From CADEFX01 sp046154585 (lineage in GTDB: Bacteria > Pseudomonadota > Alphaproteobacteria > Rhizobiales > Hyphomicrobiaceae), in the NCBI GenBank assembly GCA_046154585.1, contig JBJXDX010000126.1, positions 14,018-78,017 on the forward strand: a DNA stretch of 64,000 bases, written 5' to 3'. Shown here piece after piece: positions 50,007 to 57,554 of this stretch. Below the pieces are notes generated by a model that saw only the letters and a program-made list of their open reading frames with translations, searched no databases and was not told the origin of the DNA. The first letter of the stretch is position 1. Each line of letters starts with the position of its first letter. Position numbers and translations under genes: made by a program.

Positions 50007-50981
50007 TTATGCTTGTCGTTCCCTTCGTTGCTCGCCGCGTTGGCATGAATTGTAACCCTCTTCATATCCGCGCCAATACTCGTCATCTAGCGACTCCAGA
50101 TCCGCGAGGGGACCCGACGGCGTGATGCCAGCCCCACCAAGCGCTGCCTTGACAGCTCGAATACCAGCGAGCTGACCGCCGCCCCGGTCGCCCGATACGA
50201 CCATTGGTGTGCGGGAGATGCGCCGCTTGCACACTGTCAGCTCACCGCAAGTCGAGAGCGCAAACCCCATTCCGTCGATTGCCGCGAGCAAAGACGCCCT
50301 GCATTTTTCACCATGTGGTTCCACGACGATGTTCTCGACGGCCGCCAGCCATGGTTTGTCCAACTGGTCGAAGACCACGCTCTCCGATCCTTCTATGTCC
50401 ATCTTGAGGATTGAAATCGTCGGGGAGCCTGCTTCGCGCCATACAGTCGTCAAATCCACAGCGTCGACGTCCGGGATCTCACCTGCGTGAGCTTCTCGCA
50501 CTGAGAACGCCCATTCCTTGCCCTGCGGGCTCGTGTTTTCCTCTATGACGAGCCGCCCGGAGCCGGACCACACAGCAGCGTGCAGCAATCGCACTCGGTC
50601 GCCGTAGTGCGCGACATTTCGCCGAAGCATCTCGAAGTTGCTACTTTCCGGCTCGATGGCGACGACTCTCGCTTTCGGGTACCGGCTCAATAGGTATGCT
50701 GCTGAATATCCGACATTGGCGCCGCAGTCGATGATGAACGAGGCATCGATGATGTCATCCAGACAGCTGTACTCGCGCTCAACGAAGATCTGACGGAACA
50801 CGGCCAAGTCGCTTGAGTGCGACCGAACCCATAGAGGCGACACCGAATGCCGCGAACGCAGCGTGTAGTAACGTCGGAGACCACTCATCCGTCCGAGGTT
50901 TTTCTCAAACTTATAGCGAATGGCCGTTCTGGGGCCGAGTGACTGGAGCCTCGTCACCTTCTCGTTCAACCAGCGGAGCAT
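50007..50981 (-). CDS. FkbM family methyltransferase
   Basis: A 324-residue SAM-dependent methyltransferase. Motif I is DASFIIDCGANVGYSAAYLL, with the following acidic residue in RVVAIEPESSNFEMLRRNV. Later family signatures are DLTTVW, ISILKMDIEGSESVVF and WLAAVENIVVEPHG. This is the pattern of FkbM O-methyltransferases that act on polysaccharides, lipids or polyketides. It lies alone between repeat A and the IS91-type element, with no glycan cluster beside it, which suggests it came with the mobile segment. The tail (GGYEEGYNSCQRGEQRRERQA-like) is hydrophilic. Confidence 0.85.
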   Translation of the reverse strand: MLRWLNEKVTRLQSLGPRTAIRYKFEKNLGRMSGLRRYYTLRSRHSVSPLWVRSHSSDLAVFRQIFVEREYSCLDDIIDASFIIDCGANVGYSAAYLLSRYPKARVVAIEPESSNFEMLRRNVAHYGDRVRLLHAAVWSGSGRLVIEENTSPQGKEWAFSVREAHAGEIPDVDAVDLTTVWREAGSPTISILKMDIEGSESVVFDQLDKPWLAAVENIVVEPHGEKCRASLLAAIDGMGFALSTCGELTVCKRRISRTPMVVSGDRGGGQLAGIRAVKAALGGAGITPSGPLADLESLDDEYWRGYEEGYNSCQRGEQRRERQA

Positions 50982-51203
50982 TTGTTTGCCTCGCGCTTAA
51001 CCAATCCTCGGGTGAGCAGTCAAACATACAGTACACAGGCCGCCAGGGTTGGTCGCTGTGAAACCGGCCGAGGTACCTCACTCCATATTGAGCCCTTGGA
51101 TTTGATGTACCGAGGATCGCGACCGCGGCTCCGGCGCAGAATGCGGCCGCTGGTCGACGAACCGGATACAGGCGGTCACTGACTTCCATCGCAACCCTCA
51201 TTC

Positions 51204-51247
51204 CGGGGAAGTGGCTCAACAGAGCCATTCCGCAAACGTCGCACAAC
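51204..51247 (+). repeat. Left imperfect inverted repeat around the IS91-type element
   Basis: This stretch (CGGGGAAGTGGCTCAACAGA ... ACGTCGCACAA) matches the reverse complement of 53653-53696 (CGGGGAATATGGCTCAGTAG ... ACGTCGCACAA). About 80 percent of 44 positions agree. Each arm contains its own small palindrome, TGGCTC-NNNN-GAGCCA. Confidence 0.65.
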
Positions 51248-51311
51248 ATTCGTTTCGCGACCTATCGGCCGGCTGCCGGGTAGGGAAGTCGTTACCAGAC
51301 TCAATCGCGTG

Positions 51312-51350
51312 CCCGTCAGGATTGCCTTTCCAGCAATCCTATCCGACGGG
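51312..51350 (+). terminator. Strong hairpin upstream of the integrase gene
   Basis: CCCGTC-A-GGATTGC and GCAATCC-TATCC-GACGGG pair in two perfect segments around a 7-base loop. It ends eight bases before the integrase ATG, with the ribosome binding site (GGGAG) partly in the right arm. It may block read-in transcription or translation, a common guard for insertion sequences. Confidence 0.6.
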
Positions 51351-51358
51351 AGTATTCC

Positions 51359-52096
51359 ATGACGAAGCCGACGACGCCACTGCGCCAGCGCATGATCGAG
51401 GACATGGCGATCCGCAATATGTCGCCTCTGACCCAAGCCGCCTACGTTCGCGCCGTCGCCAACTTTGCCATCCATCACGGCGTCTCGCCAGACAAGCTGA
51501 CGTTCGAGGACGTGCGCAGTTATCAAGTGCATCTCATCGGGCGCGGCCTCAAGGTGGCGACGATCATCCCGATCATGTGTGCCTTGCGGTTCCTCTATGG
51601 CACCACACTCGGGTTGAAGGATGCCCCCGAACAGATTCCACTGCCGCGCAAAGAAGACACGCTTCCTACCGTTCTCTCGCGCGACGAGGTCATGCGGTTT
51701 CTAACGGCCGTCACCGATCTCAGAATGCGCACCATCTTCATCACGATCTATGCCGCAGGCCTGCGCCTCTCCGAGGTCGTGAAGCTCACGGCCGCCGATA
51801 TCAACAGCCAGCGCATGGTAATCCACGTGCGCCAAGCCAAAGGCCGCAAGGATCGCTACGTCATGCTGTCCGAGCAGCTGTTGGTGATCCTGCGCGATTA
51901 CTTCAAGCGCACCAAGCCACCCGTCTCCTGCCTCTTCCCCGGTCAGGATCACAAGACGCCGGTAACCAGCCGCACGGTTCAGCGTGCTTGTCGCGACGCG
52001 GCCGATGCAGCCGGCCTTGCTCAGACCGTGACCACGATCCGGCAGATCCAGAGCCCTCTCGAGCTATTGAACATCGAACCAGCGGCGCCGGCTTGA
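51359..52096 (+). CDS. Tyrosine recombinase (IS91-associated) lacking its C-terminal catalytic motifs
   Basis: A 245-residue integrase-like protein. The N-terminal SAM-like core-binding domain is normal (MTKPTTPLRQRMIEDMAIRNMSPLTQAAYVRAVANFA). The catalytic Arg (YAAGLRLSEVVKLTAADIN) and Lys (AKGRKDRYVMLS) are present. After RACRDAADAAGLAQTVT the sequence jumps to TIRQIQSPLELLNIEP, the usual very end of this family. The intervening HxLRHxFATH, GH and Tyr-nucleophile segments (about 50 residues) are absent. The frame is kept. Relatives are close to 300 residues. It is probably inactive as a recombinase, though IS91 movement itself needs only the transposase. Confidence 0.75.
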   Translation: MTKPTTPLRQRMIEDMAIRNMSPLTQAAYVRAVANFAIHHGVSPDKLTFEDVRSYQVHLIGRGLKVATIIPIMCALRFLYGTTLGLKDAPEQIPLPRKEDTLPTVLSRDEVMRFLTAVTDLRMRTIFITIYAAGLRLSEVVKLTAADINSQRMVIHVRQAKGRKDRYVMLSEQLLVILRDYFKRTKPPVSCLFPGQDHKTPVTSRTVQRACRDAADAAGLAQTVTTIRQIQSPLELLNIEPAAPA

Positions 52097-52106
52097 ACGG
52101 CCGGCC

Positions 52107-53306
52107 ATGTCGCCTCCGAAGCTGGAGGTGGCGGATATCTTCCGCCGCTACGGAGAGGCGTGGCGTGTCGAGAACGCAGCTCATCTGAGCCTCGGGCAGC
52201 GGCGCGTCATGACCGCGATCGAGATCTGCCGCACTGCAGCCCTCGGCGGCCATGTCGAGCGCTGCGATGACTGCAGGCACACGCGCATTGCCTATAACTC
52301 CTGCCGCAACCGCCATTGTCCCAAGTGTCAGTGGCGGGCGGCGGAGGCATGGCTTGCGGCACGCGAGGCCGAACTACTGCCAGTCCCCTATTTCCATATC
52401 GTGTTCACGCTGCCAGCCACAATTGGAGCCATCGCATACCAGAACAAGGCCAAGGTCTACGGCCTGCTGTTCACGGCAGCGGCGGAGACCCTGACAACGA
52501 TCGCGGCCGACCCCAAGCATCTCGGTGCGCAGATCGGCGTCACCGCCGTGCTGCACACCTGGGGTCAGAACCTCGATCATCATCCACATGTGCATTGCAT
52601 CGTGCCGGGTGGCGGCACCTGTCCGCGCGGCACACGATGGGTGCCGAGCCGACACAACTTCTTCCTCTCCGTGCGCGTGCTGTCGCGCCTGTTCCGGCGG
52701 ATCTTTCTTGAAGGCATCGAGCGTCTGCACGCAGACGGCGAGCTTCGGTTCTTCAATGACCTGGCGCCACTCGAGAATATGGCGCAGTTTCGGGCGCAAC
52801 TGGCACCGCTTCGGCGCGCCGAGTGGGTGGTCTATGCCAAGCGGCCGTTCGCCGGCCCAAAGCAGGTGCTCGCTTATCTCGCGCGCTACACGCATCGGGT
52901 CGCGATTGGTAACAGCCGCCTGGTCTCAATCGAAGACGGCCAAGTTGCGTTCCGATGGAAAGATTATCGCCAACAAGACGACCAGCAGAAGAAATTGATG
53001 CGCCTCGACGCGGGCGAGTTCATGCGTCGGTTCCTCATGCACGTCCTGCCCGACGGCTTTCATCGCATCCGCCACTACGGCCTCTTCGCCAACGGTCACC
53101 GGGCCGAGAAGCTCGCTCTTTGCCGCAGGCTGCTGGATGTCCCCGTAGTGGCTCGCATCGAGGATGAAGCATCTGGAGCCAAAGCAGAGATCGATGAGCC
53201 GCCACCGTGCCCATGCTGCGGCGGTCGCATGCGCCTCATCGAGACCTTCGAGCGCGGAACGTCGCCGCGATCGAGCATCAACGTCACGAGGTTCGATACC
53301 TCATGA
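52107..53306 (+). CDS. IS91 family HUH transposase
   Basis: A 399-residue rolling-circle transposase that appears intact. The N-terminal zinc-binding segment is HVERCDDCRHTRIAYNSCRN, then RHCPKCQWRAAEAWLA. The HUH nuclease core is DHHPHVHCIVPGGG, with the catalytic Tyr in LAYLARYTHRVAIGNSRL. The C-terminus holds a second Cys pair (PPPCPCCGGRMRLIE). It follows the integrase gene by ten bases and should be cotranscribed with it. The length is typical for the integrase-associated IS91 subgroup. Confidence 0.92.
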   Translation: MSPPKLEVADIFRRYGEAWRVENAAHLSLGQRRVMTAIEICRTAALGGHVERCDDCRHTRIAYNSCRNRHCPKCQWRAAEAWLAAREAELLPVPYFHIVFTLPATIGAIAYQNKAKVYGLLFTAAAETLTTIAADPKHLGAQIGVTAVLHTWGQNLDHHPHVHCIVPGGGTCPRGTRWVPSRHNFFLSVRVLSRLFRRIFLEGIERLHADGELRFFNDLAPLENMAQFRAQLAPLRRAEWVVYAKRPFAGPKQVLAYLARYTHRVAIGNSRLVSIEDGQVAFRWKDYRQQDDQQKKLMRLDAGEFMRRFLMHVLPDGFHRIRHYGLFANGHRAEKLALCRRLLDVPVVARIEDEASGAKAEIDEPPPCPCCGGRMRLIETFERGTSPRSSINVTRFDTS

Positions 53307-53525
53307 TCAGCAACGTTGAACGACCGAGGCGGATTGCTCTGCAACGACGTTGGTCATCGATCGGCGACGCATCGCCGTGCGCGCTCGCCAGACCAACGGG
53401 TCGTCCGCCATCTTGCGATGCTAAAGCGACGACGCTTGCAACCGTGATCGCACTTGTCGATTGCTTCCATGTTTGCGATGCTGACTCGTCAATGCCCTCA
53501 CCGGCGGCTTACACCATCCCGGCAC

Positions 53526-53548
53526 GCGCTATCAAATCCCCATAGCGC
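53526..53548 (+). other. Hairpin in the 3' region of the IS91-type element, possible ori end
   Basis: GCGCTAT and ATAGCGC form a perfect 7-bp stem around CAAATCCCC, about 220 bases past the transposase stop. IS91 elements carry their replication origin with a hairpin in this position, so this is a candidate origin end. The assignment is by position and structure only. Confidence 0.45.
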
Positions 53549-53560
53549 ACCACCCGTTGC

Positions 53561-53660
53561 CCGCGGTTTCGTGCAATAGAGTTTCTGCAACGCCGCCCGA
53601 GAGGTCGGCGTCAGCCGTCGCGTATGAGCACGGCATCGCAGAAACCTCATTCTTGTGCGA
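53561..53660. repeat. Repeat copy C with long hairpin
   Basis: GCGGTTTCGTGCAATAGAGT, then TTCTGCAAC, matches copy B at 55341 (GCGGGTTAGTGCAATAGCAC, then TTCTGCGAC). In addition GTTTCTGCAACGCCG (53581-53595) pairs with CGGCATCGCAGAAAC (53631-53645), 13 of 15 positions, forming a hairpin with a 35-base loop. Confidence 0.6.
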
Positions 53661-53744
53661 CGTATCGAGGATGGCTCTACTGAGCCATATTCCCCGATCA
53701 TGCATTCGCACCTAAACTCGACGCATGAAGATCATGCGCGTGTG

Positions 53745-53986
53745 ATGACGAAGAGCCGAAGTCAGATGCTCTCGGAAAAAGCCGACGCGGAACGGCGACG
53801 CTGCCGTGACTGGCTGCCGCCGTTCATGCAAAACAACCAGCCGAAGTTCTTGACAAAAGACGAACTCCGTAGCGCTGCGATGTGTCAAAGCTCTCATTCG
53901 ACATGGGATGGATTTTGGCGATCGAAGATACCGGACGCGCCGACTGGTACGAGCCGCTGCGCCGACGGCTACGCATCAAGAGCTGA
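53745..53986 (+). pseudogene. Frameshifted small conserved gene
   Basis: From ATG 53745 the frame reads MTKSRSQMLSEKADAERRRC, then RDWLPPFMQNNQPKFLTKDELRSAAM. The sense continues in another frame from about 53886 as SKLSFDMGWILAIEDTGRAD, then WYEPLRRRLRIKS, to TGA 53984-53986. Read together the halves look like one short basic protein of about 80 residues with a helix-turn-helix-like end, of a kind common in Rhizobiales. The junction GCGATG-TGTCAAAG suggests a small deletion that lost about five codons and the frame. The ancestral sequence is inferred. Confidence 0.55.
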
Positions 53987-53994
53987 CCACTTCC

Positions 53995-54222
53995 CTATCT
54001 GCGGCAGCAGGCGGTGGCGTCGATCTCGCCGGAGCGCTCGGCTTGGATCGCAGGACAAGGCACCGAGCCGTAAGAACAGAAGACGCAGCAATCGCCAGCC
54101 TTCGGTCGCAGTATCACACCGCAGCCCGTGCATTCGTAGACGATCTGGCACGCGTCACTTGGCATGCGCTCAGTCTTCGAAGTGCCGCATCCAGGGCATG
54201 TGATGACTGATTGATCCATCAT
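53995..54222 (-). CDS. Small Cys-rich protein with GDCCVFCSYG motif
   Basis: A 75-residue cytoplasmic protein with 10 Cys. It has a zinc-ribbon-like first pair (VITCPGCGTSK), a second pair (YECTGCGVILRP), and the striking GDCCVFCSYGSVPCPAIQ block, then CC near the end. Proteins with the GDCCVFCSYG block occur beside heavy-metal and microaerobic genes in many Proteobacteria; their role is unknown but metal binding is likely. Two ATG codons (54222 and 54219) follow AGGGAAG. It diverges from the SHOCT gene across a perfect FNR/FixK-type box. Confidence 0.75.
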   Translation of the reverse strand: MMDQSVITCPGCGTSKTERMPSDACQIVYECTGCGVILRPKAGDCCVFCSYGSVPCPAIQAERSGEIDATACCRR

Positions 54223-54279
54223 GTCACTTCCCTGCTCGCCGCCCCATCTGTCTTGGCTCATGAGCACGCATGATCGTGA

Positions 54280-54293
54280 TTGATCCACATCAA
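54280..54293. promoter_or_regulatory. FNR/FixK-type box between divergent genes
   Basis: TTGAT-CCAC-ATCAA is a perfect match to the FNR/FixK consensus TTGAT-N4-ATCAA. It lies 58 bases from the Cys-rich gene start and 67 bases from the SHOCT gene start, so it can serve both. Oxygen-limited control is inferred. Confidence 0.65.
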
Positions 54294-54360
54294 AACAGAT
54301 AGACAGATCAAGGTTTAGTTTTCAGTCGTGTGAATGTAGGCACAAGACCGGAGCGATACC

Positions 54361-54609
54361 ATGATGTACGGCTGGTGGGACGGTGCTTCAGCACCTTGGT
54401 ACGGCATGATTTTTGGTCCGATCATGATGATCGCGTTCATTGTCCTGACCGTACTCATTATCGCCTGGGTGTTGCGCGCCTTTGGTCTTGGCTGGCAATC
54501 GAACTCACCGGACAATACCCCGCTTGACACGCTCAAGCACCGCTTCGCGCGTGGTGAAATCGATCGCACAGAATATGAGGAACGCAAGAAGCTCCTGACC
54601 GGCGCGTGA
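54361..54609 (+). CDS. Small membrane protein with SHOCT domain
   Basis: An 82-residue protein. A Trp/Met-rich N-terminus (MMYGWWDGASAPWYGM) leads into one membrane helix (IMMIAFIVLTVLIIAWVL). A C-terminal SHOCT motif follows (DTLKHRFARGEIDRTEYEERKKLL). This layout is typical of short SHOCT proteins near copper and other metal-handling genes. GGAGCG lies nine bases before the ATG. It is likely under the FNR/FixK-type box shared with the divergent Cys-rich gene. The molecular role is not known. Confidence 0.85.
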   Translation: MMYGWWDGASAPWYGMIFGPIMMIAFIVLTVLIIAWVLRAFGLGWQSNSPDNTPLDTLKHRFARGEIDRTEYEERKKLLTGA

Positions 54610-54710
54610 GGCGCGGCGTCTCACGCGCGCCTGCGTCTCAATGCAGCAGGTCGGGACGCCCAAGTCACATCCTTCCTGATTAGACGCTCAAAGGGAGTAG
54701 GAATCGCATA

Positions 54711-55289
54711 ATGAAAGCCCTCAAATTGGCAGTGTTGGCCGTTATCGTATCATCGTCGTTGGCGTGGTCGCAGCAAACACCGAAAGCAAAACTGCTCTCA
54801 ACGCCGGAAGACCCGACCAAGAAAACTATCTTAGTGGGCCGTTCAGAGGCAGCCGGAATGGTCATTCAGTTTGAACTTGAACCGGCCACAACGATGATCA
54901 TGCTTGTCGGGACCCCGCCAAGGCCAATGGAGCATGCCCCTGCCGCCGGCGAGGTCTACCATGTGGAGGTGAAGCCGATTGACCCGCGGTCAAAGACGCG
55001 GATTCCCTACGCCCATGTTGCCTTCGAAGCGACGAACAACGACACTGGAAAATCGCTGAAGGGAGAGCTGCATCCCATGTGGGGTAGCAGCGGTCTTCAC
55101 TACGCGATGAATAGCGCCCTTCTCGGCGATGGTGGATACACGGCAACCATCACGATCCACGCGCCGACGTTCGGCCGGTCGTCCAAGGACAAGGATTTGT
55201 TCATGGCGCCGGCAATGGCCAAGTTCCACTTCAAGCTAACGAATCGCGTACTTATAGAGGTGTCCGAGCCGAGCCCGTTGCCAAACTGA
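54711..55289 (+). CDS. Periplasmic protein resembling P19/Tp34 iron-binding family
   Basis: A 192-residue exported protein with signal peptide MKALKLAVLAVIVSSSLAWS and AAGGGAG before the ATG. The mature sequence forms an immunoglobulin-like beta fold. It has YHVEVKPIDPRSKTRIPYAHVAFEAT, LHPMWGSSGLHYAMNSALLGDGGYTATITIHAP and a conserved His/Met pattern (MIMLVGTPPRPMEH, HPMW, HYAM). This resembles P19-type Fe(II)/Cu-binding periplasmic proteins. Those usually sit beside an FTR1-type permease, which is absent here. The family call is tentative; copper or iron handling is the likely area. Confidence 0.55.
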   Translation: MKALKLAVLAVIVSSSLAWSQQTPKAKLLSTPEDPTKKTILVGRSEAAGMVIQFELEPATTMIMLVGTPPRPMEHAPAAGEVYHVEVKPIDPRSKTRIPYAHVAFEATNNDTGKSLKGELHPMWGSSGLHYAMNSALLGDGGYTATITIHAPTFGRSSKDKDLFMAPAMAKFHFKLTNRVLIEVSEPSPLPN

Positions 55290-55326
55290 ACCCAATTGCA
55301 CCATATCGGAATGATTGGGCGCGCTG

Positions 55327-55380
55327 CCCGCTACCCCCGCGGAGCGGGTTAGTGCAATAGCACTTCTGCGACATTGTGAT
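55327..55380 (+). repeat. Repeat copy B with internal hairpin
   Basis: CCCGCT and AGCGGG form a small stem at the start of the repeat. The shared core GGGTTAGTGCAATAG, then CACTTCTGCGACA, follows. It is the outer partner of inverted copy A at 49702-49747. Confidence 0.6.
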
Positions 55381-55478
55381 CGACTGCGTTGAGGTCCGTC
55401 TCAGAGCGAGAGCGGACTAAGGACTCGGCGCGACTTGCTATTTTCCGGCGAGAAGCCACCATTGTATGAGTTCACCGC

Positions 55479-55973
55479 CTACGCCTTCTTCTCCCAGCGG
55501 CCGGCTTCGGTTTGCTGCCAGTAGGTGACGGCGGCGCCTTGGGCGACGGCGGCCTTCCATTGCGCGCGCGCGCCTTCGACGGCTGCGGGATCGTGGCCGT
55601 CGAAGATGCAGACGACGCGCGTGTAGCCCTTGAAGTCTGATGCCAGGGCGCCGTCGATCAGGAAGCGAATGCCGGCGCCGTTGGGATTGTCGTCACCCGT
55701 TGTCAGAAAGACAGGCTGATGCTCGGCGTGACCCTCGGCGCGCGTGCCGTGCGCGAGGAAGCTGTCTTCCTTGTAGGTCCACAACAGCGTGTCGATGGCA
55801 GCGAGCCGCTCGGGGGAGCCCGCCTGCACCACCGCGCGCCAGCCGCGCTCGAGCGTGCGCTCGACGAGGCCCGGCAGCACCTGCTCGAGCGTCTGCCGCT
55901 CCAGGTGATAGAAGAAGACTTCGGTGCCGGTGCTGCCTGTCACGTCAACTCGTGCCGCCCTAACATTTTCCAC
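55479..55973 (-). CDS. holC: DNA polymerase III subunit chi
   Basis: A 164-residue subunit that links the clamp loader to SSB. Family features are TEVFFYHLERQTLEQVLPGL near the start, ERGWRAVVQAGSPERLAAIDTLLWTYKEDSFLAHGT, HQPVFLTTGDDNPNGAGIRFLIDGA, and RVVCIFDGHDPAAVEGARAQWK. The length is slightly more than the E. coli protein (147). It starts at ATG 55973, downstream of der on the same strand across a strong hairpin. Confidence 0.9.
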   Translation of the reverse strand: MENVRAARVDVTGSTGTEVFFYHLERQTLEQVLPGLVERTLERGWRAVVQAGSPERLAAIDTLLWTYKEDSFLAHGTRAEGHAEHQPVFLTTGDDNPNGAGIRFLIDGALASDFKGYTRVVCIFDGHDPAAVEGARAQWKAAVAQGAAVTYWQQTEAGRWEKKA

Positions 55974-56042
55974 CTCTTGTAAGCTGGCGGGTAACCCCTA
56001 TATGCGCTGTCCGGTGCGGCGCCAGTCTAGGCTGACGCCCGT

Positions 56043-56094
56043 GTGAGCGGTGAGCGGGGCGGCCTTTCGGGTTTGCTGTCCCGCTCCCGCTCAC
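56043..56094 (-). terminator. Inverted repeat downstream of der
   Basis: GTGAGCGG-T-GAGCGGG (56043-56058) pairs with CCCGCTC-CCGCTCAC (56080-56094) around a 21-base loop, 21 bases past the der stop. The T-run is weak, so termination may be partial. Confidence 0.55.
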
Positions 56095-56115
56095 TGGCGT
56101 TTAAGGGCTCGAATG

Positions 56116-57501
56116 TTAGCGGCGCGCGTAGGGATTGTCTCCCTTACGCAGGCCGAAGCGGATCGGCACGCCGGGGAAATCGAACGTGTCACGCAGGCTC
56201 TTCTCCAGATAGCGCATGTAGGACTTCGGCAATCCGGTGGGCTTCGAGCAGAAGGCCACGAAGGTGGGCGGCCGGGTGGACGGCTGCGTGATGTACCGGA
56301 TCTTGATGCGGCGGCCGGACGTCGCTGGCGGCGAATGGCGAACCATCGCTTCCTGCAGCCAGCGATTGAGCGCATTGGTCGACACGCGCTTGTTCCAGAT
56401 CTCGTGCGCATCGAGGATGGCCCGCATCAGCTTATCCAGGCCGCGGCCGGAGAGAGCCGACACCGGGATGAGCGCAACGCCCGGCACCTGGGCCAGCTTC
56501 TCAGTCAACGTGCTCTTGAGGTCGCGCAGCATCTTCTGCTTGTCTTCGACGAGATCCCACTTGTTGACGGCAATGACCAGCGCGCGGCCTTCCTCGGTGA
56601 CGAGATCGCCGATAGTCAGGTCCTGGTGCTCCAGCGGCCGTTCTGCATCGATCAGCAGCACGACAACTTCCGCAAAGCGGATGGCGCGAATGGCATCGCT
56701 GGCCGAGAGCTTCTCGGCGGTCTCGCTGACGCGCGCCTTGCGGCGCAGGCCGGCGGTATCGAACAGGCGAATGGTTCGGCCTTGCCACTCCAGATCGGTG
56801 GCGACGGCATCGCGCGTGAGTCCGGGCTCGGGGCCGGTGATCATGCGGTCCTGCCCGAGGATGGAATTGACGAGGGTCGATTTCCCAGCATTCGGCCGGC
56901 CGACGATGGCGACGCGCATGGGCCGCCGGACCTCTTCGGCGGGCTCGCCGGCTGCTTCTTCGTCCTGGACCTCAGAGCGCCGGGCGCGGCGTTTCACCTT
57001 GGCTTTCAGGCCAAGCGCCGCCAGAAGGTCGTCCTCGAGCTGTCCGATCCCCTCGCCGTGCTCGGCGGAGACGGGAACAGGCTCGCCGAGCCCGAGCTGG
57101 AAGGCCTCGTAGAAGCCGTCGGCGCCGGCCCTGCCCTCGGATTTGTTGGCAGCCACCACGACAGGCTTGCCCGACGCCCGGGCCAGTTTCGCAAACTCGA
57201 CGTCCGGCGGCGTGACGCCGTCGCGGGCATCGAGCACGAACAGCACGGCGTCGGCATCGCGCATGGCGGTCTCGGTCTGGGAGCGCATGCGGGCAGCGAT
57301 CGAGCCGGCGCGCGCGTGCTCCAATCCGGCCGTGTCGATCAAGAGACAGGGATGGCCGCCGAGCTCGCCCTCGGCCTCGCGCCGGTCGCGCGTCAGGCCA
57401 GGCATATCGGAGACGAGCGCGGAACGCGTGCCCGTCAGACGGTTAAAGAGCGTGGATTTGCCCACGTTCGGCCGGCCGACAATGGCAATGGAAGGACGCA
57501 T
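56116..57501 (-). CDS. der: Ribosome biogenesis GTPase Der (EngA)
   Basis: A 461-residue double GTPase needed for 50S subunit assembly. The start MRPSIAIVGRPNVGKSTLFNRL gives the first P-loop, with GLTRDRREAE (G2) and LIDTAGLE (G3). The second G domain has VAIVGRPNAGKSTLVNSILG, GLTRDAVATD, LFDTAGLRRKARV and VNKWDLVED. A KH-like C-terminal domain ends near KGDNPYARR. A charged linker (LKAKVKRRARRSEVQDEEAAGEPAEEV) joins the G domains. The ATG at 57501 is fixed by the P-loop position; longer upstream frames are spurious. Confidence 0.96.
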   Translation of the reverse strand: MRPSIAIVGRPNVGKSTLFNRLTGTRSALVSDMPGLTRDRREAEGELGGHPCLLIDTAGLEHARAGSIAARMRSQTETAMRDADAVLFVLDARDGVTPPDVEFAKLARASGKPVVVAANKSEGRAGADGFYEAFQLGLGEPVPVSAEHGEGIGQLEDDLLAALGLKAKVKRRARRSEVQDEEAAGEPAEEVRRPMRVAIVGRPNAGKSTLVNSILGQDRMITGPEPGLTRDAVATDLEWQGRTIRLFDTAGLRRKARVSETAEKLSASDAIRAIRFAEVVVLLIDAERPLEHQDLTIGDLVTEEGRALVIAVNKWDLVEDKQKMLRDLKSTLTEKLAQVPGVALIPVSALSGRGLDKLMRAILDAHEIWNKRVSTNALNRWLQEAMVRHSPPATSGRRIKIRYITQPSTRPPTFVAFCSKPTGLPKSYMRYLEKSLRDTFDFPGVPIRFGLRKGDNPYARR

Positions 57502-57554
57502 GATCTCGGGAATCCTTGGCTGCCGTGCCTTCCAGGCGGCACCAGCCCGGCCAA

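Larger units (their letters stand above)
51204..53696 (+). mobile_element. IS91-type insertion element with integrase gene
   Basis: The unit contains a hairpin (51312-51350), a tyrosine-integrase-like gene (51359-52096), an HUH transposase gene of the IS91 family (52107-53306), and about 250 bases of structured 3' DNA with hairpins. It is framed by 44-bp imperfect inverted repeats. IS91 elements move by rolling-circle and do not themselves use terminal inverted repeats. The frame may therefore belong to an older host element and the true IS91 ends may lie inside it. Confidence 0.6.

Noticed and set aside
50911..51249. Minus-strand 112-codon frame before the FkbM gene
   Set aside because: It overlaps the FkbM start by 71 bases, has no clear ribosome binding site and matches no family I know; it also covers the left inverted repeat arm.
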